Both the position numbers and the translations under genes were made by a program. This document shows, piece after piece, positions 8,423 to 17,686 of a DNA stretch of 64,000 nucleotides. Numbering within the stretch: the stretch's first letter is position 1; each line of letters begins with the position of its first letter. Under the pieces are notes generated by a model. The model was not told the origin of the DNA, ran no database searches, and worked only from the letters and a program-made list of their open reading frames with translations. Source of the stretch: Leptolyngbya boryana PCC 6306 (GTDB taxonomy: Bacteria > Cyanobacteriota > Cyanobacteriia > Leptolyngbyales > Leptolyngbyaceae). Where the stretch lies: the NCBI RefSeq assembly GCF_000353285.1, contig NZ_KB731324.1, positions 700,577 through 764,576 of the forward strand, read 5' to 3'.

Positions 8423-9571
8423 GTGCTAAATTCTGAGCGACTGAAAGCGACGGCTCTAAACCGATGGGTCGAGGTTTATAGCATTCTGGCGATCGAAGGG
8501 TTTCTAGCCGTACTCATTGGGTTTGGGCTGGTCGTGCTTGGATTAACAGGTGTCGCTTGGATGCTTGGCGGAATTGCGGCGGGTGCGATCGTGATTTCTA
8601 GCTATCGAGCCTTGACTCATGAGCCGATTCAACCGAATCGCAATGCTCGAAAAGCAGGTCAATTACTCATCGGTTTAACGATCGGGTTATCGCTGCAACA
8701 TCGCAATCTCAGTGCATTATCTGCTCATCTGCTCGTCTTTCTCGGCTTGCCTGTGTTTTTGATGCTGGCGGGTGCATTGATTGGCGTTATCTATTCGCGA
8801 GTTGAAAAGACTGACTTATTAACCGGACTATTAGCAACGACTCCCGGAAACATTGGAGTCATGGCAAGTATTGCCGCAGAGTACACCCAGAATACAGCAT
8901 TAGTTTCTCTGGTTCAGCTCATGCGATTTACCACGGTTGTTGCTGGAATGCCTCTGCTTGCAAATGTGGCTTTTACTCGTTCGAGCAATGATGAGATTTC
9001 TGCGATCGTTCAAAGTATTATCAAAATTTCTTGGACTGATCTCCAAACTTCGTGCTTATTTATTGGAATTGCGCTCATTGCTGCTTATTTCGGAACAAAG
9101 TTGAGAATTCCGATCGCAAATTTTCTGTGCGCGATCGCGGTTGGGCTGATGTTTGAGGTCTTGTCATTGAGCTTTCCAGCGATTGCTCAACTCGATTTTC
9201 AACTCCCGATTTTCTTGAATCTGATCGGTCAAATCTTACTCGGAATTACGATTGGTGAATATTGGGGAATTAATCCAAAGTTGAAAATTTTATCGATCGT
9301 GCGGTCTATTGTTCCAGTGGTATTGATGTCGATCGCTGCATTGATCGCTGCGTTGATTATTCAATCTCTCACTCAATGGGATTGGCTCACTTGCCTACTT
9401 GTTGCGTCTCCAGGGGGTTCGCCTGAAATGATTTGGATTGCACTGAGCTTGCAGCAAGATCCTGAAATTATTACAGCAGGACATCTAGTTCGCTTACTAA
9501 CGATCAATCTATCGTTGCCGTTCATCTTAGCACTCATTCCCATACTTCAATCTGAGAATGAACAGAGCTAA
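8423..9571 (+). CDS. AbrB-duplication family membrane protein
   Basis: This 382-residue, very hydrophobic protein has about ten membrane segments arranged as two related halves (for example GGIAAGAIV and IGLTIGLSL in the first; LLGITIGEYW and ASPGGSPEMIWIAL in the second). It matches the AbrB/ammonia-monooxygenase-named membrane family (PF05145 type). Despite the 'AbrB regulator' label in databases it has no DNA-binding region, and its function is unknown. It starts with GTG at 8423 with GGAGAG at 8409-8414 upstream. It faces the convergent kinase gene. Confidence 0.8.
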   Translation: MLNSERLKATALNRWVEVYSILAIEGFLAVLIGFGLVVLGLTGVAWMLGGIAAGAIVISSYRALTHEPIQPNRNARKAGQLLIGLTIGLSLQHRNLSALSAHLLVFLGLPVFLMLAGALIGVIYSRVEKTDLLTGLLATTPGNIGVMASIAAEYTQNTALVSLVQLMRFTTVVAGMPLLANVAFTRSSNDEISAIVQSIIKISWTDLQTSCLFIGIALIAAYFGTKLRIPIANFLCAIAVGLMFEVLSLSFPAIAQLDFQLPIFLNLIGQILLGITIGEYWGINPKLKILSIVRSIVPVVLMSIAALIAALIIQSLTQWDWLTCLLVASPGGSPEMIWIALSLQQDPEIITAGHLVRLLTINLSLPFILALIPILQSENEQS

Positions 9572-9674
9572 TCGTTCACTCCAATACATCTGATAGGGCG
9601 ATCGGGAGCACTCTAAGTTTAGATTCTCCCACTCGCCACCAAAACATGAATTCAGTCAACGACGACCTCGCATT

Positions 9675-11123
9675 TCAATTTGTGTCTTTCTGTTTTTCCT
9701 CACGGCGCTCCTCTTTTTTTTCTTCTTTCTGCTCTTTCTTACTCTCCTGTCCTGAACCAGATTGTCCCGAAGCTGGAGAAACCTCGGGTGCGGGAGTTGG
9801 GGACGGTGAGAGTGTCGGACTTGCAGCTGGCTCCGGATCAACCGGAGGACTCGTCGGGGGTTCTGGCTCCGGAGTCGTGACAGGAGGGAGCGGATCAGAT
9901 TCCGCTTCTGGTGTGACAGAGGGAGAAGGAGTTGGGACAGGCGTTTGGTTCGGAGTCGCTTTTGGGCTGGCTTGCGGGACAACCGAAGGCGCAGTTATTT
10001 TTTCAGAGTTCTGTTTTGGACGAGATGACGGTTCAGCGAGCGGCGATTCAGTCGATCTCGGAGGTACGGGAACCGTTTGCTGACTTGTAAATCGGCTTGC
10101 TAAAACACTGCCAGATACTAGTCCTATCATTGCAAGACCACCCCAAAGCCAGGGCTGCCAGTTTTGGTTCTGGGGCTGCACGACTGGCGGCTGGGTCTGA
10201 ATATTTGTTCGATCGCCCCGAGGCGAGCTAATGGCAACCGTTGCAACCTGGCTAATGGGTGTACTGGCAGCCGGAACCGATCTGATCGACGGCACTGAAA
10301 CAGATGTTTTCTCAGAGTCTGGGAGCAAGGCTAGCCATTCATTCATGGTTGCAGGACGATGATGGGGTTCTAGCGCCATGCCTCGTAGAATGGCCTGATT
10401 GACTCTCGGACTTAAATCAGGACGGAATTCGCGCGGTTCTAGAAGCGGTTGACGATCGCGCAAAATGGACGCGATCGGAACCTGAGCCGTTACTAGAGAA
10501 TACAGCGTCGCAGCAAGTCCATACACATCGATCGCGGCTGTCCGTTTGGTTTGGGGCAGATATTGCTCGATCGGAGCATAGCCTTCGGAAAACATACTCG
10601 TGTGCGTTTGAGTCATCCCCGGAGAAAATTCGCGCGCTGTACCAAAATCAATCAGAATGACTTGCCCTGTAACTTGATGCAGAATCAAGTTCTGAGGTTT
10701 CACATCGCGATGCAGCAGTCCGAGATGATGGACGGCATTCAATGCGGCTCCGACTTGATGAACATACGCGATCGCGGTTGATTCGGGTAATGGCGCATTC
10801 GGAAACACCACCTGCGCTAAAGTTGGCCCTGGAATATAGTCCATGACCATGTACGGTAAACCATCTTCCACAAAAAAGTCATTGACTCGCACAATCCCCG
10901 GATGAACAAACATCGCAAGCCGTTTTGCTTCATCCTGAAACTGACGTTGAAAATTCGCAAACTGCTGATCTTGACGCAGCGCATCATTGATCGTTTTAAT
11001 CACCACGACTTGATTGAGCCAATGATGAGTCGCCCGGTAGGTGATGCCAAAACCGCCTCGTCCGAGTTCTTGATCCAGGGTGTATTTCCCGTTTTGCAAG
11101 GCTTTGCCCACAAAGGTAGTCAT
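9675..11123 (-). CDS. Ser/Thr protein kinase (PknB/Hanks type) with Pro/Ser-rich tail
   Basis: This kinase has 482 residues. Residues 1-270 form a complete kinase domain: glycine loop GRGGFGITY, lysine in VVVIKTI, catalytic HRDVKPQN and DFG in LIDFGTARE, so it should be active. A single membrane segment follows at about 330-350 ([20 protein letters not shown]). The remainder is a low-complexity Pro/Ser/Thr/Glu region likely to lie outside the cytoplasm, ending in a charged Lys/Glu-rich tail. No PASTA or other sensor domain is visible. It is monocistronic and convergent with the AbrB-like gene; targets cannot be inferred. Confidence 0.92.
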   Translation of the reverse strand: MTTFVGKALQNGKYTLDQELGRGGFGITYRATHHWLNQVVVIKTINDALRQDQQFANFQRQFQDEAKRLAMFVHPGIVRVNDFFVEDGLPYMVMDYIPGPTLAQVVFPNAPLPESTAIAYVHQVGAALNAVHHLGLLHRDVKPQNLILHQVTGQVILIDFGTAREFSPGMTQTHTSMFSEGYAPIEQYLPQTKRTAAIDVYGLAATLYSLVTAQVPIASILRDRQPLLEPREFRPDLSPRVNQAILRGMALEPHHRPATMNEWLALLPDSEKTSVSVPSIRSVPAASTPISQVATVAISSPRGDRTNIQTQPPVVQPQNQNWQPWLWGGLAMIGLVSGSVLASRFTSQQTVPVPPRSTESPLAEPSSRPKQNSEKITAPSVVPQASPKATPNQTPVPTPSPSVTPEAESDPLPPVTTPEPEPPTSPPVDPEPAASPTLSPSPTPAPEVSPASGQSGSGQESKKEQKEEKKEERREEKQKDTN

Positions 11124-11300
11124 GACAATTCAGTGCAATTTGGTTGAAACAGACGGTTCTAGTTTAAGTCACGCTTGCGCGATCTCCGAGTTCCTTTGGG
11201 TGAACATTGAGTGAACATTGCCGCAAATGTTGTCCTCCAACCCAAGCCAGACCTCAATTCTCATTTAAATCGCTAGAATTTAATTCGGTCATTTCTCTGT

Positions 11301-13349
11301 GTGCCTAAAATGAAACAGTCCTACCCAATCGCGCCCAAGCATCCCTATGTGCATCAACTGCATGGAGATGAACGCATTGACGATTATTCTTGGTTGAGAG
11401 AACGCGACAATCCTGAAGTTATCGCCTATCTAGAAGCAGAGAATACTTACACGGAAGCACGAATGCAGCATACCGAATCGCTGCAAACTCAACTCTACGA
11501 GGAAATGCTCTCGCGGATTCAAGAAGATGATTTATCAGTGCCTTACCGCTACGGTGAGTTTTATTACTACACGCGCACTGAAACTGGAAAAGCTTATCCG
11601 ATTCACTGTCGTAAATATCAAACATTAGATGCGCCCGAAGAAATACTTCTGGATCAAAATCAACTAGCTGAAGGGACAGAGTACTTTAGCTTAGGCGGGT
11701 TTGAAATTAGTCCAAATCATCAATTATTGGCATATTCGATCGATACAACAGGTGCAGAACGCTACACCCTATTTTTCCTAGATTTAGCAACTCATCAACT
11801 GTATCCCGAATCGATTCCTGATACTGCTTCTTTTACTTGGGGCAATGATAATCAAACGGTTTTCTATGCTCAAATTGATGCTGTAAATCGCCCGTACAAG
11901 CTATTTCGACATCAGTTAGGTCAGAGCGCAGAGTCGGATCAACTGCTGTTTCATGAAGCAGATGATTCTTATTTCCTCGGTATTGATAAAACTCGGAGTG
12001 AAGCGTATTTGCTTCTGAGTTTAGGTAGTAACATTACCTCGGAAGTTTACTATCTCGATGCGAATGATCCGAATGGGGAGTTTCGCCTAATTCGTCCCCG
12101 CGAGACTGGAATTGAGTATGAAATTGAGCATCATACGGATACCTTTTATATTCTGACGAATGACAACGCGCTGAATTTCAAACTCATGCAAGCTCCGGTG
12201 AGCAATCCGAGCGTTGAACATTGGAAGACAGTGATTGAACATCATGAAGATGTATTTTTAATGGGTGTCAGTGCGTTTGCCGATCATTTAGTTATTTACG
12301 ATCGCGAATCTGGACTGCCGAATATTCGAGTGCGTAAATTGTCCACTCAGGAAGAACATCGCATCTCATTTCCCGAACCCACTTACGAAGTTTCAGAATC
12401 GATCAATCCAGAATTCAATACGCAGATTCTTCGGTTTGGCTACACTTCGCTAGTTACGCCATCTTCGATTTTTGAATACAATCTCGACACACAGATCCGC
12501 GAACTGAAGAAAGAAACCCCTGTTTTGGGTGGCTACGATCGCACTCAGTACAAGAGCGAACGACTCGAAGCGATCGCAGCCGATGGTGCGAAGATTCCTT
12601 TGTCGATCGTGTACCGAGGAGATCTCGATCGCAATGGACGAAATCCTTTGCTGATGACAGGTTATGGCTCTTATGGCGTTAACTATCCAGATGTTTTTTC
12701 GTCTACTCGATTAGCTTTACTCGATCGAGGTGTAGTTCTCGCGATCGCGCATATTCGAGGGGGTTCGGAACTCGGGCGCAAGTGGTATTTAGATGGAAAA
12801 TTCTTGCAAAAGCAGAATACTTTCAGTGATTTTATTACCTGTGCCGAAACGTTGATTCAAGCAGGTTGGACAGATCGTGATCATTTAGCAATTTCTGGCG
12901 GCAGTGCGGGTGGATTGCTTGTCGGAGCCGTGATTAATCAGCGTCCAGACTTGTTTCGAGCTGCGATCGCACAAGTTCCTTTCGTCGATGTCGTTACTAC
13001 GATTTTAGATACCTCGCTGCCTTTATCAGCAATAGAATGGGAAGAGTGGGGCAATCCGAATGAACGAGAGTTTTACTTTTATATGAAAGGCTATTCGCCT
13101 TACGATAATGTTGAAGCCAAGGCATATCCCGCGTTGCTTGTAACTGCTGGCTTAAACGATCCGCGTGTTTCTTACTGGGAACCTGCAAAGTGGACAGCAA
13201 AGCTCCGCGCTCTCAAAACTGACACAAACGTTTTACTCTTAAAAACCAACATGGGAGCCGGCCATGGTGGTGCATCGGGACGATATGAGCGATTAAAAGA
13301 AATTGCCTTTGAATACGCTTTTCTACTCGATCAGTGGAAGATTACCTGA
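11301..13349 (+). CDS. ptrB: Prolyl oligopeptidase family protease (oligopeptidase B)
   Basis: This 682-residue S9 family serine peptidase has an N-terminal beta-propeller (about 1-410) and a C-terminal alpha/beta-hydrolase. The catalytic serine is in ISGGSAGG, the aspartate in LNDPRVSYWEPAKW and the histidine in GAGHGG. Length and the early DDYSWLRERDNPEVIAYL motif fit oligopeptidase B, which cleaves short peptides after basic residues in the cytoplasm. There is no signal peptide. The start is GTG at 11301; an in-frame ATG at 11310 is nearly as good. The next gene follows by 27 bases on the same strand and may be co-transcribed. Confidence 0.9.
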   Translation: MPKMKQSYPIAPKHPYVHQLHGDERIDDYSWLRERDNPEVIAYLEAENTYTEARMQHTESLQTQLYEEMLSRIQEDDLSVPYRYGEFYYYTRTETGKAYPIHCRKYQTLDAPEEILLDQNQLAEGTEYFSLGGFEISPNHQLLAYSIDTTGAERYTLFFLDLATHQLYPESIPDTASFTWGNDNQTVFYAQIDAVNRPYKLFRHQLGQSAESDQLLFHEADDSYFLGIDKTRSEAYLLLSLGSNITSEVYYLDANDPNGEFRLIRPRETGIEYEIEHHTDTFYILTNDNALNFKLMQAPVSNPSVEHWKTVIEHHEDVFLMGVSAFADHLVIYDRESGLPNIRVRKLSTQEEHRISFPEPTYEVSESINPEFNTQILRFGYTSLVTPSSIFEYNLDTQIRELKKETPVLGGYDRTQYKSERLEAIAADGAKIPLSIVYRGDLDRNGRNPLLMTGYGSYGVNYPDVFSSTRLALLDRGVVLAIAHIRGGSELGRKWYLDGKFLQKQNTFSDFITCAETLIQAGWTDRDHLAISGGSAGGLLVGAVINQRPDLFRAAIAQVPFVDVVTTILDTSLPLSAIEWEEWGNPNEREFYFYMKGYSPYDNVEAKAYPALLVTAGLNDPRVSYWEPAKWTAKLRALKTDTNVLLLKTNMGAGHGGASGRYERLKEIAFEYAFLLDQWKIT

Positions 13350-13376
13350 TGGCGTGCCAGCAGAGCTTGGTATGCT

Positions 13377-14912
13377 GTGAAAGCGGTTAGCGAAACTCGA
13401 TCGATGAATCAAACTCAGAAATCTCCCAAAGTCGTTGTCGTCGGAGCAGGATGGGCTGGCTTAGGCTCAGCCTATCATCTGGCAAAACAAGGGTATGATG
13501 TCACGCTCTTAGAAGCAGGCGGGTATCCAGGTGGACTGGTTGCAGGTTGGAAAACGGCGCAAGGTCGATCGGTCGAAGCGGGAATCCATGGATTCTGGTA
13601 TCCCTACCGCAATATTTTCTCGCTGGTCGAACAGTTAGGCTTGCAGCCTTTTACGGATTGGACTCGCTCTTCGCAATATTCTCCGAATGGTTTAGAAGTC
13701 GAGTCTCCAATTTTCCAGCAAGAGCCGAGACTGCCTACGCCTTTGGGGACGTTCTTGTACACTCGGTTTAAGCGATTACCTTTAAGCGATCGACTGTCTG
13801 CTTTGCCATTGCTTTATGCGGTGGTTGATTTTGATAATTCAGATGAAGCATGGCAGCGATATGATTCGGTCACTGCTCGTGAGCTTTTCAAACAGTTTGG
13901 AGTCTCTGCTCGGCTGTACAAAGAGTCATTTGAGCCGATGTTACTGGTGGGATTATTTGCACCGGGAGAACAATGTTCGGCAGCAGCAGCTTTAGGAATG
14001 CTGTACTACTTTATTTTGGCGCATCAGCCTGATTTTGATGTGGTTTGGTGTCGGGGCACTGTGGGAGATCAGATCTTTCGTCCTTGGGTTGAACAAATTG
14101 AGACTGCTGGTGGGCGAGTGCTGACTCAAAAGCGCGTCAGCGATGTGATCATCCAAGATGGAAAAGCAACTGGGGTTGTATGTGGAGAAGAGGTATTTGA
14201 AGCAGATGCCGTGATCTTTTCAGTTGGGATTACTGGGATGCAAAAGATTGTTAGCAGTAGTGCAACTTTGCGTCAGTTTCCTGAATTTTGTAACTTGATG
14301 AATTTAAGTGCGATCGATGTCTTAGCAACTCGGCTGTGGTTCGATCGTAAAGTGTCTGTTCCTCTACCCTCGAATGCTTGCTTTGGGTTTGATAACACAA
14401 CAGGCTGGACATTCTTTGATCTGAATGCGCTGCATGACGAATGGAAAGATCAGCCTGGTAGTGTGATTGAAGCAGATTTTTATCATGCGAATCAACTGCT
14501 GCCGATGAGTGATGCAGACATTGTTGCGAAAGTGCATCGCGATCTAGCAACTTGTGTGCCTGAGTTTCGGTCTGCGAAAGTCATAGATAGCAGTGTGATT
14601 CGACTCTCGAAAGCAGTGACGCACTTCGCTCCTGGAAGCTATCAGTCGATGCTTTCGGGAACGACGAGCATCGCGAATCTCTTGATGAGTGGCGATTGGA
14701 TTATTACTCGGCATGGGTCTTGGTCACAGGAAAAAGCGTATGTGACTGGGCTTGAGGCTGCGAATCGAGTGATTGAGCAGTTCAGAATGGGTTCACCTGC
14801 ACCGATTATTCCAGTTGAACCTGATGAACCTCATATCGATATTGCTCGCACCACAAACCGGATGCTGAGAGACTGGGCAAGTCGCGTTTTTCCATCGCTC
14901 TGGTTACCTTGA
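13377..14912 (+). CDS. FAD-dependent oxidoreductase, carotenoid desaturase-like
   Basis: This 511-residue flavoprotein has an N-terminal FAD motif (VVVVGAGWAGLGSAYHLAKQG), the amine-oxidase/phytoene-desaturase continuation (LEAGGYPGGLVAGW) and a C-terminal cofactor-closing segment (GDWIITRHGSWSQEKAYVTGLEAANRV). It belongs to the phytoene/zeta-carotene desaturase and amine oxidase superfamily but is too divergent to name CrtP or CrtQ. The start is GTG at 13377; an ATG at 13404 just before the FAD motif is an alternative and no clear ribosome-binding site decides. It lies directly downstream of ptrB. Its substrate is unknown, with a terpenoid or carotenoid most likely by family. Confidence 0.8.
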   Translation: MKAVSETRSMNQTQKSPKVVVVGAGWAGLGSAYHLAKQGYDVTLLEAGGYPGGLVAGWKTAQGRSVEAGIHGFWYPYRNIFSLVEQLGLQPFTDWTRSSQYSPNGLEVESPIFQQEPRLPTPLGTFLYTRFKRLPLSDRLSALPLLYAVVDFDNSDEAWQRYDSVTARELFKQFGVSARLYKESFEPMLLVGLFAPGEQCSAAAALGMLYYFILAHQPDFDVVWCRGTVGDQIFRPWVEQIETAGGRVLTQKRVSDVIIQDGKATGVVCGEEVFEADAVIFSVGITGMQKIVSSSATLRQFPEFCNLMNLSAIDVLATRLWFDRKVSVPLPSNACFGFDNTTGWTFFDLNALHDEWKDQPGSVIEADFYHANQLLPMSDADIVAKVHRDLATCVPEFRSAKVIDSSVIRLSKAVTHFAPGSYQSMLSGTTSIANLLMSGDWIITRHGSWSQEKAYVTGLEAANRVIEQFRMGSPAPIIPVEPDEPHIDIARTTNRMLRDWASRVFPSLWLP

Positions 14913-14965
14913 CGCAAGAGTAAACCTTAAGAGACTTGTAGGATTAGCGCGATCGCACATAAGGT

Positions 14966-15078
14966 TCAGTATAATTTCAGCTTCGGAAGCAGCAAGGGTT
15001 CGAGAGATTGTCGCGGGGAGCAATCGCCTGAGTGTTGAATATCCGAGTGGCTCGCTCGTCAACCCTACAAAATACTGA
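14966..15078 (+). ncRNA. Candidate structured cis-regulatory leader RNA
   Basis: This leader precedes the gene at 15087. Helices seen directly: P0 TCAGTAT (14966-14972) with ATACTGA (15072-15078); a hairpin GCTT/AAGC (14980-14990); P2 AGGGTTCGAG (14995-15004) with CTCG-TC-AACCCT (15055-15066), ten pairs with a two-base bulge. Inside P2 are two hairpins, GATTG/CAATC (15006-15025) and CGAG/CTCG (15044-15054), giving a three-way junction. The 3' strand of P0 runs into the GAGGAG ribosome-binding site (15077-15082). It matches none of the riboswitch consensus sequences I know (cobalamin, TPP, glnA, guanidine, fluoride). Function is inference; the pairing is plain. Confidence 0.55.
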
Positions 15079-15086
15079 GGAGCATT

Positions 15087-15671
15087 ATGCTCACGCTATT
15101 AGGCATTCCCCGCTTCGAGCAATATGTCTTGAATATGGCATTGGTTCATTTGTGCGATCGCGAAAGTCATGTGGGATATCTCACACGTCAGCTTAATGCA
15201 ACGGATGGATCTGTGCAGCAAATTACAATTTACCTGCCGCATCCAGAGCAGCAATATGATGGCATGACTCTAGAGGCAGGCTTGACCCAAGGCTACAACA
15301 TTGAAGTCGAAGCCATTCTCGATCGCAGTCAAATTTGTTATGGAATTCCCAACGGCGCACAGTTTGTTCGAGTCTTGCGGCAAAAAGGAATCGATCAAGG
15401 GTTTCAGCTTGCTGCGATCGGGTTATTTATTCGTCCTCTGGCGATTCTGAAGCTCGACATGATTCTGAATATTGAAGCTGCGGAATATCAAACGATCGCA
15501 GTTCGGCATCCTGTGATTCGAGATTATCCGAGTGATTGGGAGCAAAAGCTGAATCAGTTTCTTCAGCGAGAGATTGCGAGTGAAGCTTTGCCGAATTTAG
15601 CAGGGTATGTCGATCGAGCAATGAACTCAGACTATACTCCTCCAAATTGGGCACAGATTTCCAAGGCTTAA
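15087..15671 (+). CDS. Conserved hypothetical protein
   Basis: This 194-residue protein of unknown function starts at ATG 15087 with a strong GAGGAG ribosome-binding site at 15077-15082. It has no signal peptide or membrane segment. The sequence mixes predicted beta strands (residues about 40-100) and helices towards the C-terminus and has no catalytic motif I recognise. Its interest comes from the preceding structured leader at 14966-15078, which suggests translational control. A rightward terminator lies downstream at 15950-15982. Confidence 0.8.
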   Translation: MLTLLGIPRFEQYVLNMALVHLCDRESHVGYLTRQLNATDGSVQQITIYLPHPEQQYDGMTLEAGLTQGYNIEVEAILDRSQICYGIPNGAQFVRVLRQKGIDQGFQLAAIGLFIRPLAILKLDMILNIEAAEYQTIAVRHPVIRDYPSDWEQKLNQFLQREIASEALPNLAGYVDRAMNSDYTPPNWAQISKA

Positions 15672-15785
15672 CGACTTAGACAGAACATTTCTACATGCCT
15701 TCCTACCGTGTCTATCCAATTTCATCGCCTGATGTTTACACGGTAGGTTGTCTTGCATCTGATTTGAGGTGTGAAATCTGGGAAC

Positions 15786-15871
15786 GCCCCCTAAGTTCCC
15801 CAGAATGCGGGACTTTGAGAATCCAAAACGCTTTGGCTTGAAGTCTACCAAATTTGGGGGATTTAGGGGGC
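15786..15871. repeat. Small palindromic (MITE-like) element, GCCCCCTAA termini
   Basis: The left end GCCCCCTAAGTTCCCCAG and the right end TTGGGGGATTTAGGGGGC are imperfect inverted copies (the outer nine bases GCCCCCTAA/TTAGGGGGC are exact) and bracket an element of about 86 bp. Elements of this CCCCCTAAATCCCCC type are common non-coding repeats in cyanobacterial genomes. The region 15672-16013 otherwise holds only the terminator at 15950-15982. Confidence 0.6.
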
Positions 15872-15949
15872 ACGACAGACTGTGTCTTTCACGATCAATT
15901 TAGGAATGCTATCGCTTTTCTAGAAAGCTAGCTCATCTCGAATGTCGCG

Positions 15950-15982
15950 ATCGCCCTTCAGACACATCTGAGGGCGATTTTT
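15950..15982 (+). terminator. Rho-independent terminator
   Basis: ATCGCCCT (15950-15957) pairs with AGGGCGAT (15971-15978), extended by CAGA/TCTG after one bulged T, with a 4-base loop and a TTTTT tail at 15978-15982. The orientation serves rightward transcription, that is the gene at 15087 whose stop is about 280 bases upstream. Confidence 0.8.
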
Positions 15983-16013
15983 GTGGCTTAGCACTTGCCG
16001 CCGATTCTGTCTC

Positions 16014-16895
16014 TTAGGCGTTCTGGTCTAACCAAACTGTCAACTCTTCGATCTGCGTGAAATCTAATAATGCTTCACCTAATTCTTCGAGTTGCTCGAT
16101 CGACAATGCCTCAACCTGGGCAGTTGTTTCTGGTGAAAGGGCACCGACTCGACGGGCGAGTTGTTTTAAGATCAGCGATCGACCTTCTTCTTGTCGCCCT
16201 TCCTGTTTTCCTCGCTGTTCTCCCAACCGTTCCCCTTCTCGCAAAATCTCCTGATACCAGGGTGACTCTCGCAGTACTGCCATATCCCACCTCATAATTT
16301 GCCGAACAATTTCACTTCCCAACACAAAACTAGCAAAAAATGCCAGTAATGATTCCAATTCGACCAATTGCTGATCCCCGCGCAATTGATTCAAGGCTCG
16401 CTGTACCACTGTAGTCTCCCCACCATTCTTCAACACGGGCACAAAGGGTAAGAGCGCATTCAGCGATTGCTCAAAGACGATCGAGGCTTCTATTTCCCAT
16501 AGATTAATGACCTGGTAATCTTGCCGCGACTGTAGCCCCATGAAGTTGGATTCGTAGCGATCGAGAATCGTGACTGTAGATGCGGGGGGCAAGATGTTGA
16601 TTAAAACCGGATAAATCGGGAGGCTATACTTCTCCTCAGCGAGGGCTGCATAGGCTCGCATTCGCACAGGCAGCTTGTCGTTGTAGCGCAACTGCAACTC
16701 ATTGAGAATCAGAAACTCTCCCTGCGTGGGGCTGTAAGCTTTAACCAAAACATCATTTTCTCGGCTGACCCACTGAAAATCAGATCCGAGGATTTCTTGA
16801 GCAATCACATCGGGTTGCTGAGTCACCCATTGCACCCAAGCAGTCGGTGCCAGACTAATAAGACGTTTACCACCAATATCAGCTTTTTTGACCAC
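16014..16895 (-). CDS. Rpn-family (YhgA-like) putative nuclease with DUF4351 tail
   Basis: This 293-residue protein belongs to the recombination-promoting nuclease/putative transposase group, common in cyanobacteria as 'Rpn' or DUF4351 proteins. The N-terminal part has the restriction-endonuclease-like core pattern (NDVLVKAYSP..GEFLILNELQLRYNDKLPVRMRAY). A Glu/Arg-rich coiled segment follows (REGERLGEQRGKQEGRQEEG), then the DUF4351 end (LILKQLARRVGALSPETTAQVEALSIEQLEELGEALLDF is its pattern, residues about 240-280). The canonical PD-(D/E)xK lysine context is not obvious. Such proteins are often mobile or multicopy. It sits next to a MITE-like repeat and is otherwise isolated. Confidence 0.8.
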   Translation of the reverse strand: MVKKADIGGKRLISLAPTAWVQWVTQQPDVIAQEILGSDFQWVSRENDVLVKAYSPTQGEFLILNELQLRYNDKLPVRMRAYAALAEEKYSLPIYPVLINILPPASTVTILDRYESNFMGLQSRQDYQVINLWEIEASIVFEQSLNALLPFVPVLKNGGETTVVQRALNQLRGDQQLVELESLLAFFASFVLGSEIVRQIMRWDMAVLRESPWYQEILREGERLGEQRGKQEGRQEEGRSLILKQLARRVGALSPETTAQVEALSIEQLEELGEALLDFTQIEELTVWLDQNA

Positions 16896-17024
16896 GGACT
16901 ATTTTAGAGAGTAGTTCAAAGAGTCTATCAGCTTTTGATTGATGTATAGCTTGACTACTGAAAACTATGGCGGCAGCACCAGCGATAACCTCAGCTTCCG
17001 TCGCTAACTTCCCATCTCCCAAAC

Positions 17025-17624
17025 TTATGCTTGCTTGCCACTCTCACCTTTCATCACAGCAGAAGCAATCAAATGTGCGAGTCGCAAAGGTTCAGGAACA
17101 TGCCCTCGATCCGTGACTCGCGTGAGAACTTTTGCTGTAATTTCTGGAGTTGCACCACAAACTTGAAAGACAAACGGATGAGCTTCGTAGATTGTCCCGG
17201 CACGAGCAATCATGGCTAATCGACGTTCCGGGTCAGGAAGTCGTTTCAAAGCATATTCTACTTTTTCGAGTTTGGGATAGCGGCGCATCACGCTCACACA
17301 AGGAAGCGCGATCGCGTTCGATAAAGTCGGCAAATCCACAATATTGAACCCACCCAGCGAAATCCCATCGAGTAAAACAATGTGTAGTTGCGGTAAAAAT
17401 TTGCTGTTGAGTAAAACCTTTGTGATTGTCTCAGTCGCATCCCATCCATCCGGTTGAATCTCACTCCAAACCATTCCCTCGAATCGAGTCCCCGCACAGA
17501 CCACTCCAGCGATCTGCACAGGATTCTCAGATTTACGAATAAAAGGCGCATCGTCAAAGCCGATCGCGCGAATTAAACGATTTTGTTCGAGTAGAGTTTC
17601 GAGATTCATCGATCGAGGTATCAC
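17025..17624 (-). CDS. DUF99 family protein (endonuclease dU-like)
   Basis: This 199-residue protein has the features of the DUF99 family: RAIGFDDAPF near the N-terminus, VVCAGTRFEGM, LLDGISLGGFNIVDL, and a C-terminal PEPLRLAHLIASAV. Members from archaea have been described as endonucleases acting on deoxyuridine-containing DNA; activity here is inferred from family only. Two start codons are possible (17624, or the internal ATG at 17609). It is divergent from the inositol monophosphatase gene 62 bases away. Confidence 0.8.
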   Translation of the reverse strand: MIPRSMNLETLLEQNRLIRAIGFDDAPFIRKSENPVQIAGVVCAGTRFEGMVWSEIQPDGWDATETITKVLLNSKFLPQLHIVLLDGISLGGFNIVDLPTLSNAIALPCVSVMRRYPKLEKVEYALKRLPDPERRLAMIARAGTIYEAHPFVFQVCGATPEITAKVLTRVTDRGHVPEPLRLAHLIASAVMKGESGKQA

Positions 17625-17686
17625 AGATTGTTTTTATCTTACTTGGGTTGTTTCTGACCCTCCCCACCAACTGCCCAGTATGATCT

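Noticed and set aside
9646-10083. Rightward open frame of 145 residues rich in Gly/Ser/Val
   Set aside because: It is the antisense of the Pro/Ser/Glu-rich tail of the Ser/Thr kinase; the low-complexity repeats keep the other strand open.
14996-15066. Possible tRNA (GGTTCGAG resembles a T arm)
   Set aside because: No acceptor/anticodon arrangement on either strand gives a cloverleaf; the pairing fits a three-way junction leader instead.
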